Assembly: GCF_910592395.1 (NCBI RefSeq)
Contig: NC_088317.1
Span: forward strand, 10,852,001-10,916,000
Length of the DNA: 64,000 bases
Direction: 5' to 3'
DNA from: Lineus longissimus
Taxonomy: Eukaryota; Nemertea; Pilidiophora; Heteronemertea; Lineidae
Position numbers and translations under genes: made by a program. A model generated the notes under the pieces. The model did not search any database. It was not told the DNA's origin and worked only from the letters and a program-made list of their open reading frames with translations. Position 1 is the stretch's first letter. Each line of letters starts with the position of its first letter. Of this stretch, positions 34,601 through 46,600 are shown one piece after another.

Positions 34601-37600
34601 CCCCCCCAAAGCCCCACCCTTCTGAAATGTTTAGCCAGTGCATTGGGGGAGGGCCCCCCCAAACCCCCCATTGGCCTCTCAATAAGTCCTTCCGAGCTGC
34701 TTGGACCGAGGCAATGGAGTGGAACCCCCAAACCTTCATGATGGTACAGTCCATAAGTCCTGTGACATGTTTAACCCTGGGCGAGGAAGGGGAACCCCTT
34801 TGATGGTACCCTAACCCCAACCCGCAACCATCATTTCCCTTCCTTTTCATGACATTGACAAGACTGCCAAAAGGTGGTAGGCACTGGTGGCTTCCTTGAG
34901 ACAATTGCATGTGGTTGTATCTGGGCAGCCAATTCAAGGGATCAGGGGTCAGGTTTTTCCCCCACCAACATGTTGCCGAATGGTAAATGCATAAACAAGA
35001 GGCCCAAGGGCCTGGCGCTCAGCTGAACTGGTGAACAGGAGGGAAGGCTAGTGTGTTCTGTTGATGCAGTCAAATGTTTGGGATGGTGTTAATTGCACTG
35101 AAGAAAAGACAACAACAAAGAGTTGGTAAACAAAATAAACTTTATTGTTCAAGATTGACCTGCCCAGCAGGTGATTGGAATTTACTTAAAAAGGTTGATT
35201 GAAATTAAGAAAATCACATGGGAATCAGATATATTCATGAATGTAATGTAAAAGAAAAAAAATTACACAGGAATCCCTGATCAAGATGGTGCTATGGAAT
35301 AGAATAGATACAAGGCGAGTCAATAAAAAGGTAATCCGAGATTAAATTTGCCATGTTTAGGAAGAAGGTTTTGCTTTAAATTATGGTTGCTTGTGAAAGT
35401 AGTAGCTGGTTAGTTTTGGATAACCTTTTTTATGAGTTGCCTAATAAATAAAACACAGACATGTAAAAAGCATGATATTTTGATACGTACAAATGAATGT
35501 TTACAATTACAGGCAGTGTTAACATCAATAGACTTATTGGATTAGGCAATAGATTTTGAGAGGTTTATTGGATTGCACGGAGGCAATAGATCTTGGATTG
35601 CCTGTATGCAATCAACCTTTTTCCAATAGGTGCGACCCTGATGGGGTGGCAAATTCAATACTACAACAGCCACCAAATAAAGCGAAGACAATGGGTATCA
35701 GCACCTAGTATCTGAAAATAGAAAAAAAATTATGAATGATTCATCATTCATCAGTCACTACTTTATATCTTGATACAAACAACTGTACAATCACTAAGCC
35801 TACATGTAGATAAATCTTTTTTTTTCAAAATTTTTTAAAATAGATAACAAAGTAGACAGCAGACACCACTCCCTAGTTTACATTCTTCAACTTGTCTCCA
35901 GAATCACAACCTTGCAAGTCACAACCTTGTCTCAACATGCACAACCTGTCTCAGAGTCACAACCTCATCTCTTTATGGACAACCCGTCTCTCCGAGTCAC
36001 GAACTCGTCTTTACATGTCTTGGAGTCACAACCATGTCTAATACTCTATAAATGTCCAACAGGCCCACTGGATGGATTTATAGTGGATACACTCTGCGCT
36101 GATCCAGGAAAATAAATACTATTAGGCCTATGTCATTTATGGTACGCATAGGTTACGCGAAAGCGAAGACAAAATATAACAATTGAAATCAATCCAAGGG
36201 GAGACATACCCTAGTAGGCCTAGCTGTAGCACAGCATCAGACCAAATCAAATGTCTGTCAGTGAGTGTAGGCTACCGAATTCCTTACAAACTACCAACCA
36301 TGCATCACACTGTGCATGATAATGAACCACTGGCACTTGATTATCAAACGCATAATTGCATATTTAACGCAATCTAAACGTTTTTCGACCAGCATCACAG
36401 AAACATGACAGACTTACCTTGCACTTCAGAAGTGAACAGAACATAGAAATGCGAAGAATCGATTTTAGAAATATAAATTATTTACGAAACTCTCAGACTA
36501 GGTTTAAAAACCTGCAAATAGAAACAAAATAATATAATTTCCGATCCTAGCATTGTGTCTTGCCCATAGGCCCTAATGGTAAGCCATTTTTTCATATTTT
36601 CCTATTTTCTGTTGTTTTATTGTTATTGACAGAAGCGACCCGTCATTTGACGTCATTAGCGGGAAATTCCTTCTAATCAGCGCTAATTTAGACAATAAAA
36701 CAGCGATTTTAGATTAAAACGTCCAATTAGATAGCAATAATGTCTACCATTGTGGTGTTTACTACCAACAACACCTTGTGCTTGCTTACATTAAAAAATC
36801 TGAGCCATATTGGGCGAAATCATCGTCTAAAACTTCACGAATCGAGAGCTCATATGCCCAGACCGAGCATAAACCCTGAGCATAGTAATAGTAGTTCCCC
36901 GCGAATTTTGAAAACCACTTGGCTTCTTGCCAATTACATAACATGTGATAACACCACTTAAACTTGGCCGAAATTTAAAATCCTTTGGTGATAATTATAT
37001 GCAAATCTTTGTCTTTCAGGGGAAATAAGCTGTTGTTTGTCCAATGAATAATTCATGAGAAATTGCACTATTTCAACTTGACGCTCCGATTGCCGTAGTA
37101 TGCTTATTTTTAGGCGCATCGCTCAAATTTTTTGTGTCAATGTACCCTTACTCCTGATGTACACACACGCCAATTTGAGGGCCTCTAGCTCTTCTCAATT
37201 CAAAATGTGCACCAGGTGTTTAACGGATGGACGGACGGATGGATGGATGGATGGATGGACAGACGGACGCCACTGAACAACTTATTTGACAAGCTCGGCT
37301 GACTGAGTCAGCTGAGCTAAAAATTGGTTGGAAAGGGTATTTGCAGGCCAAGAGATTGGAAGCCACTTGACTCCTGAGGAACACCAGACTGATGACCAGT
37401 GGACCTGAGGAACATAGAACCCTCTTCATATCTGGGAGCATAATTGCCAATATTGATTTTTCTTTAGGAAAACTAGAGGCCTAGTGGCCTGAATGCTACG
37501 CTGGTGGAAGTCATTTAGCAGGTCATGAAAGTAAATCAGGGCAAACCTACTCTCCAACACTTTTATTTTGATATCAAACTTTACCTTTAACTGTCTCAAG

Positions 37601-40600
37601 TATGTCAGTTGGTAATGAAAATGGGTAAGCACAAACTGTTCATTATCTTTAATTTGATACCAAACACGACTACTTTAGCTATAACAGTCTTAAAGAAGAG
37701 CAGAAGGTCATAAAAGTAGGTCAGTGCCAATCTCTCCATCATCACCTTTAGTTTAGATTAGTTCTTGTGACACTGCCCTATTCCCTCCTACAAGGCTACA
37801 ATGCAGTCTCTTGATTGCGACATGAGGCATGATGCCGTCCCTTACATCACCCTCTTCTCTCATATTAATCAGGCTTCATTGCAGTCTCTTACTTGATTGT
37901 GACATCAGGCATGATGCCGTCTCTTGCATCACCCTCTTCTCTTATATCAATCGGGCTAGAATGAAGTCTTACTTGATTGTGACATCAGGCACGATGCCGT
38001 CTCTTACATCGATCAGGCTACCATGCGATCACCTACTCGATTGTGAAATCACCCTCTTCTCTCATATCATTCAGGCTACAACCTCTTACTTGAAAGTGAC
38101 ATGAGACATGATGGTGTCTCATACATCACCCTCTTAGCTTATATCTATCTGGCTACAATGTAGGCTCCCTTACTTGATTGTGACAACTGGCTATGATGCA
38201 GTCTTTTACATCGCCTTCTTAATCGGGCAACAATGCAGACTCTTGCCAAGATGTGAATGAGCCAAATCTTAACCAGCTTGGCTCTAAGGGTCCTTGATTA
38301 ATGTCACTACGTAAGTACGTCAGCTGAAGGGTACCTTCATAACCATCAGTTTGATACTAGCACAGATTGTCCTTTGTAAACTCAAAGTATTGATTGTTAC
38401 TCGTGGTCTGTTAGTGCGGTTCCTGCAACTACCCAATTGTTTTAGTCTTACCTTTCACCAATTGGCTCCATGGTCCAGGCATGAAACTAGTTGTTCTTCA
38501 CCGGGTGATGAAACTCACCTTTCTTAAGCCCGTCATCTACATATGTGCACGAATGAAGCCTACAAGCCAAGAACTGAGACAGACCGGCCGCGTAGGGACT
38601 GCAGTTGTATTTGAAGAGCGGAGTTAGAGGGGAAGCATGCAATGGTTAGGATAGCTGCAGAATTAGGCATTCAACCTGTAAAGAGAAAATATCAGAAGAG
38701 AACCAAGTTCGGAGTAACCTTATGGGCCCTGATTAGTCATGACGACCCCAAAGACTACCAGTAGTCAGAAATCCCCATTAAAAATTGGCGCATCTTACCC
38801 ACTGCATATTACCTTGACCATGACTAACAGTAACATGGCATCAGCTCTGCCGACTGTTGGAGTGCACTAAATTAATGATCAACTCCACTTGGGGGTAGTT
38901 TACACGTAGGACTATAAATCCATGAAAGCTCCACCCAGCTCGGGCTAGGTCCAGCAGCCTACCAACTGATTACCAATTTACATAGCAATATTGAGTCACT
39001 ACATTGGGATGAATTAATTCCCAGGGGAAAATGAGGTACTGGATAAAATCTTTCATAGATTTTGTGTGTTTTCATGTGATGTCATCACGTGCCACGCCCA
39101 TATGACCATGACAGCATTTGATTCAGTCAAGTCAGGCATATGACAATGATAAACCATTGTCCTACCCTCCAATATGGCTGGTCGTAAAGCACTCTATATA
39201 GGAAACAACTGGTCCAGCAACGAATATAAACTCTATTCTACAAATTACCAACTGTTTTGGTACACCGTTTTTCAGGGGAGACCAGTACATTATACATGTA
39301 AGCACTAATCCAGAAGTATTAAGGTAGCAGGAAGGGGTGGGCGTTTGCGGTTTCTGAGTGTGAGGGGGTAAAGTGGTGTCTGTTGACTGTGCTTTAAGAG
39401 AGACTAGGCATGATGCCAGTCTCTCCATGTGGTTTAAGTATTAGGTCTTTCATCCTAGCAATGCGAAATTGTAAGCAATTTTGGTTAGGTCCGTCATAAC
39501 ATAGAGTAACTCAACCACTCTCTTGATTACAGTGGCTGCCTCAGCGCCACTACACGGGGCGTAATTGTATTAGGCTAAGTAGCTTTGCGTGATATGCACC
39601 ATTCTGGGAAAACTCAATAAGTATGCTCATTAGCATAATCTATTCTTAGCTCCAGCTCGAGGTTATCTTGAGAAATGTTTCTTCGGCCCAGATACATTGT
39701 GGTGGAAAACGTTTAGGTCTAGTACAATAAACGCCTGTCTTGCGCCAGACTAATAAGTGAAGAAGGGCTGCACGAGACTACTGTGATAAAATGACCATTG
39801 CAGAGACTCTATGACGTAGGCATACTTTTTACAATTAAAAATACTCTCAACAGATGATAAGGAATGATTATTTATTAACATTTCCTGAACTATATACCTT
39901 CTGATTATCACTTTACATAAATAGGTTGACGTTAGGTCGCGTGCTTTTCTTTCCTCATGACAATATAAAGCAAAATAGTTACAACCCAATAATCGGGCTA
40001 TAAGTCCATAATGAGATCACGGTGACCCATCATAAATGTTTCGCCAGCTTCGCTATTTTGCCGCAGTAGTCTTCATGTGAAAGTTCAGTGGGTGCTCGGA
40101 CTCAATGCCAATGTTTCATGGCGTTACATCCAAACGCACCCTAATCTACATTGTAGGCAGGAAATGTGATTCTACATTGCCACCAATGTAGGGTTACATT
40201 TAATTTAAAGGTTACATGTTCAAGAATTTAGGTTTAATACGCAAGCTTTATTTTTTATTATAAAAATGAATAAAATTTCTTAAATGCATTTTCAATTTCA
40301 AGGCTTTTTTATTCAATCAACTTGGATGATACAAGACCAAAACGTGAAGGACAAATCAGCTAAGATACAGCGTCTTCTTTCCCGATCCTGACCATCTCAT
40401 AGCTGACTGGTTGATCGCTTTCGTGTCACCAATTCCACAGCATGCTCAGCAACACCACTTTGCCTGCGGAGACCACCGGAATGACATGTAGATAATAGAC
40501 AGCATCATCCTGTAAAAATGAGAAAAAATAGCACTTTGTAAAAAAACACCATCAAAATAAGATAAGACTGTCCACTCACAGATAACCCTGCGACATTAAT

Positions 40601-43600
40601 TATTGACATTCCCGATTATGTTAAAAAAACAATGAGTAGTCTGTGCTGATATGCGAAAGCGTGTGAGGTTATGCAACCCTGTACGGCATTGTATGGCTCG
40701 CTGTTCATGGTGGTACGGTAAAACATAAATGTACAAGGCCTTAATCATAAAGAACTTATAAAAGTTAAATTTTAAAAAGTTCACCCTTATTTACCAAAGT
40801 TCACCATGGTAGATTTTGGACACAAGGCTTGCAATGCATACTTTACTTCCCTGCACATATGCTGCAGTGCATTGCATTTGTTCATGTACCGGTATCGGAT
40901 GTGTAATGTATGGTAAATAATGTAGGCCCAGTTCATGCAACTCCCTCGTGGTTTTTTGTATCAGCATCGGCTGAGAATGGCAGTATTATTGTTCATTATC
41001 AATACCTCGCAATTCCAGCAGACTACTTGGTTGCTATTCTTTGTGTACTCTGACCAGTGTGTCTATCAAAGTACTACGACATCATTGTTATTTTGACAAG
41101 AAACATCAGAAAACTTCAACTTCTTGTTGTCGTGCCTATCTGTCCTGATGGTGGTGTGTTCAATACTTTACTCCTGTACCACCGACTAAGGATATTTGTG
41201 ACACTACGACTCTTTATTTATATAGGCTAAACTTCTCTTTTACTGCTTGTGAATACTTTTAACTAAGTTATTGTCAGATGTGCTACTCGGCTATGTTTTT
41301 TTTTTTATATTGCATGCCATCAGACACCTCCATGTAGCGAGTAGCCTGTTACCTGAACTGATGGAGCTGAGGGCACAAAACAACTGAGAGTCCTTTGATG
41401 GGGACATTTACTATTAAAGAAAAGGTTAGAAAAGGTGAGAAACTCACTATCCTGAGGGTATTTAATCGAGGGCACATTACTTGTTTTTATCTGACATCTA
41501 TCTAATTTCTACAATAACTAATTTTAATACACTAAGATAACAGCCCGGGCAGTAACGAGAGTAGCCTACCCGTCTGCATTTCTGAATCACGTGACTGAAC
41601 CTAAATTACGTCATCTCCCGAGAGGGAGGGAGATGCGAGAAAACGAGCTGGGCGCCTCAAAAGAAAATGCCAAAAATGCCACATTAAATATCATCATTTA
41701 CCGTGGGGAATATCCTCGTTAACTAACTAGCATTTACAAGGAACAACTATAACAACATGCTGGACGGACTTTGATAACATTTATAACATGACAACAAAGG
41801 TAAAGTGAACTGGGATCGATTTAAGTGTCTAAAAATTGTCCGCTCGAAACTTGCCGCTAATATCATGAACAATAACAACACAGTAGGATCGTTAACTCTA
41901 CAAAATCCTCACACTGTGAAGCGGTCTACCATGTTAATCGAGCCTTCGAGTCATAACTCGGGTTTGTTTTGATTATGTCGATAATGTTTATGTTATGCAC
42001 TATCAGTGGATCTGCGCCATCGAGCGATAGTGCTGCACTTTCTATGGATCGGTAATTAACGCGGGCATCGATTCGATAGATAGCGCAAGCATCATTCGAT
42101 GGCACTGCGTGAACGACGAATAGTCGTGATAAAGAAGAAGATAACTGCAAGTGGCAAGGTCCTTTTTAGCTTTTTTAACGTGATATCTTTGCTGTGTTAA
42201 AGGTATAACGGCTTTTGATTTCTCTAAACCATTCTTTTCATATAATGGCAAGTTAACTAACTAAATAAGGTATACACATGATTGATTTAGCAGGTTCAGC
42301 ATAATCAGCTTTTGTAAATTGTAAATCCCACCACCTGCGAAAACGAAAAATACTCTGGCCAGACAGGAAGTGACGTCATCTCAGGCATCTCAGGAATATC
42401 AGAACCAAACAAAATGGCGAATGCATACAGCGAAAGCGATTCTTCATCAATTTGTAGCGATTGCAGTACTTCATCGTCTGCTCTCAGCCAATTTCTTGCT
42501 GCTGATTACGATAGTGGTGATGATGATGAGTTATTCGGTGATGTTGGGGATCCAGAGCCAGTTCCTGGACTGATAGAACCCTACATGTTTGCACCCGTAC
42601 CTGAACAAGTGGAAGTACAGCATTAGCATGTACAGGCGCAGGCAGCTGTGGTAGCAAAAGAAGAACAGAGGCCAACGAGGCGAGATAATCTTGACTGGTA
42701 TGGAATATTACAGTTTTATTGTTTTATCTAGACACCCGTGACGGAGACGGAGGCCATTATTCTCAAGCACTGTCACCCACTGAACACTATAAATGAATAG
42801 CCTACCTACCTACCAGTACCATCACCAACTATCAATAGCCTACCGGTACCGTATACCAGGGACCATATTCACAAAGGCCTCATGACTTTACGCACTGCAT
42901 GAGCTATTGTCCGTTTGCGGGTGTCCTTTTGTTCAATCCCAACTCACAAAAGATTTGTGTGCTCTTATTAACGTTGCGTGGACTTACTTCGTGAATAAGG
43001 TCGACCAAGTACTACTACCATGACACTGCTTATTAATCTCATGACTACAATGTCACTGTCACTGATATGATAAATACAGGCCTACATTGCTATCATTTCA
43101 GGTGCCACTGCGACAACTGCCAGATCCAGCAAAAAGAGGATGAATGTACGTGCTGCCACGAGATCCAAAGGGTCCAAGACAAGATTTGTGTGTTCATGTG
43201 TGATGTGATCTTCCATTTTGACTCAATGACTGAGCAAATTTAACGAGACAGAAAGCCAAAATCGGTAACGGTAACACTTCCTATGCAAACAAGCTACAGG
43301 AGTCATTCTATACTATGACTTTTCAAATAACAGTTGTCAAGGCCAATTGTACCTAACAAATCAAGAGAAAATACAGAGAAAACTCACCACTTTTTCTGTC
43401 AAAACGTCTATGTGTAAATGAACTGGGCAAATGAATCTGGGTTTCTCTACGTGTCTTTTATCAACAATATCAATTAGAATTAGACAAAATAACCCCACAA
43501 AATGACAAGTTTTATAGGGCTTATTGAGAATCAAAATATAGGGAAATACCACTTTCTAACTGCTCGTTATGACAAATTTCGATTAGAACTATGTTTTGAA

Positions 43601-46600
43601 ATGAACGTACACACTCTATATACATTCTTAAAACGGCCATCACATTATCAGCCTCAGCTGCAATACCTTAGGGCAATGCCTTATGTGTAGCGCATTCAGT
43701 ACAATACAGAGACAGGTAGGATCGAGGCCGTTTTGCCAGTTTTTATCAGACAATAATTTTCAGCTTAAAATCTGATTACGGGGCGTTTAGTCTTTCTACT
43801 GTAAATAGCTATAATCCTATCGAAACAAGAGTTCAAAATATTGGTATCCTGGCACATTTTCTGGCCCAGCTACAGCATATTCGGATGAAAATGCAACTAT
43901 TTTGCTGGAACTACTTTCGGCCAGCTCCAATACAAACCATAAGCTGCGCTGTAAAAACAGCATAGCTAAAAAAAAGTGCCAAGGGCACTGTGCCCGCTTG
44001 GCAGGAGGAATTCGGGAGGATGTTTTGAAATTCGGTAAAATTAAAAACTTGTATTACATATGATGTACCTTTAGTAGCTGCACCTACAGTAGAAATATGA
44101 GCATCTTAGCTCAAAGGATATGGGAGCTAGACCAGTTGCAATTTTTTCAGAATGAAATGGCCAGGGGCCATTGTGCCCACGGCATAGATATTTTATGGTG
44201 AAGAATTCATCCTGGTTAAGAAACATGCTACATGTATAGTATATAGGTCAAACCAAAGTCAGTATGACATGGGATGTATCCTACCATACTGTCGACCACA
44301 GTATTCTCATTGACAGGTTGCAGCAGAGACTTGGTCTAAAAGACACTGTGTTGAGGTGGTTTTCATCCTATCTCCATGGCAGGACACTGTCGGTTGCTGT
44401 TGGTGGTTGTTGCTCTGAGCCGATCTCCCTTCACTTCGGTGTGCCTCAGGGCTCTGTGTTGGGACCCATTCTCTTCACCATCTACACCTTGCCACTTGGT
44501 GATGTCATGCGGAACTGGACCATTCCTTTTCAATTGTACGCTGACGACAACCAACTTATAAATTTCATGAGGTGTGGTGATGTTGAGGAGAGTGGTGTGG
44601 TTGTTTCCCGCACTGAGGATTGCATATCGGGGGTTGGGGATTGGCTTGTTGCAAACAAACTTGCTTTAAATGCTCCAAAGACGGATATGCTGAACATTGT
44701 ATCGCCAAGAAGGACAGGTTCAGTTCAAGGTATCACTGTAAATGGAGTCTGGGTCCCAAAGTCAAGCATCTTGGTGTGAAGGATCTTGGTGTTTGGCTGG
44801 ATGAGGGCATGAGCATGCAAGCTCAGATAAAAAATGTTTGCCATGCCGCCAATTTTAGCTTATATAAGATAGGTAGGATCAGAAAGTATCTTAATCAGCC
44901 TTGTACTGAGCGGCTTGTTCATGCCCTTGTCACGTCAAAACTTGATTACAATAGTGGGCTACTATACGGATTGCCTAAAAAATCCCTTGTTCCTCTCCAA
45001 CTCTTACAGAATCGAGCTGCGAGGCTGGTCAGTAGAAAACGAAAGCGTGAGCATATCACACCCGTGCTAAAAGAACTGCACTGGCTTCCGATTGAGGCAC
45101 GGGTTCAGTTCAAGGTGCTACTTCACTGTTTCAAGGTGCTCCACGGACTGGCCCCTGGTTATCTTCATCTATCTCTCGCAGAAACTGTTCGTTATACGAG
45201 GTCCTCATCTAGTGTCAGGTTGCTAGTAAAACACACCAGGACCTCGTATGGCGACAGAGCCTTTTCTGCATGTGCCCCCTTCCTATGGAACCAGCTCCCC
45301 CCTGAAATCAAATCAAACCGAAGTACCAATATTTTCTCCTTCAAGCGTCAGCTGAAGGCATGGCTATTCCGTGGAGCATTTTGAGGAGTAGCGCCTTGAA
45401 CACGTTTTTTCACGGTGGTAAGGCGCTCTATATAAATTTTACATTACATTACACTATTAAGCGAGATATTGCACTTTTTACCTTTTTTAGTTTTGTCCCC
45501 CTGGTGGCCAAGTCGAATATCAGATCAGACCGAAATTCAGTGTCAGAGGTTATATGATGTAGGGAGTCATGTGCACTAAATTTCATGTTCATAGCTTTAT
45601 CTCTTAAGAAACGTGCCATAGTTTCACTCAAACGAAATTTACGCCATTTGACCTCTGTGACCTTGAAAATTAGGTCAAATCAAAAACCCTTGTGATATGT
45701 AATGTAACCTTACTAGGAGAACCTACCATAAATACATTATCGAAAACAAGTCACTCATAAGAGAGATATCAAACTTTTTAGGTTTCCACTTCTGGTCCCC
45801 TGGTGGCCAAGTCAAGAATCAGATCGGACCGAAATTCATTGTCAAAGGTCACCTGGCCTAGGGGGTCCTGTATACAAAGTTTAAGTTCATAGCCCCAGCA
45901 GTTAAGAAACGTGCCACTGTTTATGAAACAGGATACGACGACGGACACTGCAGTGTAAGACTCCCCTAAGGTGAGCCAAAAATGAAGACAGTAGAGCGCT
46001 TACAAGGCAAAAAGTTTATGGACAGACGCTTACCCCGGGGCGCTCGAGTGGAACCCCCAAACCTTCATGATGATGCAGTCCTTTGACACGTTTAACCCAG
46101 AGCGAGGAAGAGGTACTCCTTTGATGATACCCTAACTCCAACCCTCAACCATCATTATCCTTCCTTTTCACTGCCATGATATTGGCAAGACTGCCAAGAG
46201 GTCGTACTGGTGGCTTCCTTGAGACAATTGCTTGTGGTCGTACCTGAGCAACCAATTCAAGGGGTCAGGGATCAGGTTTTTCCCCCACCAACATGTTGCC
46301 GAATGGTTAATGCATAAAAAATTGGTTGGCAAGGGTTTTTGCAGGCCAAGAGACTGGAAGACACTTGACTCTTAAGGAACACCAGACTGATGAACAAAGA
46401 ACCTGAGGAACATAGAACCCTCTTCATACCTGGGAGCATAAAAAGCCTGCTAGCGAATATTGATTATTCGTTAGAAAAAACCAGAAGATCTGCAAAACCA
46501 ATGGTACCCCATAAAAACATACATTCCTCCTTAAGGTGTCTTCGGATCCCACCACGGCCCATGTGGAATTCGTTCAAAAGGTTTATTGAAATCTCAACAA

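Larger units (their letters stand above)
37472..43968 (+). mobile_element. Family III element copy B, carrying a gene fragment
   Basis: 5' ACTAGAGGCCTAGTGGCCT with AGCTACGCTG-like box (TGCTACGCTGG); the about 80-bp minisatellite; the GACCAAAACGTGAAGGACAA block near 40340; then the terminal block shared with A and C near 43200-43930. 3' hairpin at 43942-43967 (AGCTGCGCTGT, AAAA, ACAGCATAGCT) plus a long A run. Two stretches are absent from copies A and C: about 41130-41915, and about 42000-43185, which holds the P2X7-like exons. Confidence 0.75.

Noticed and set aside
34411-34937. Open frames on both strands with Pro- and Gly-rich peptides
   Set aside because: C-rich sequence overlapping the duplicated intron segment; frames are not kept in the second copy at 46047.
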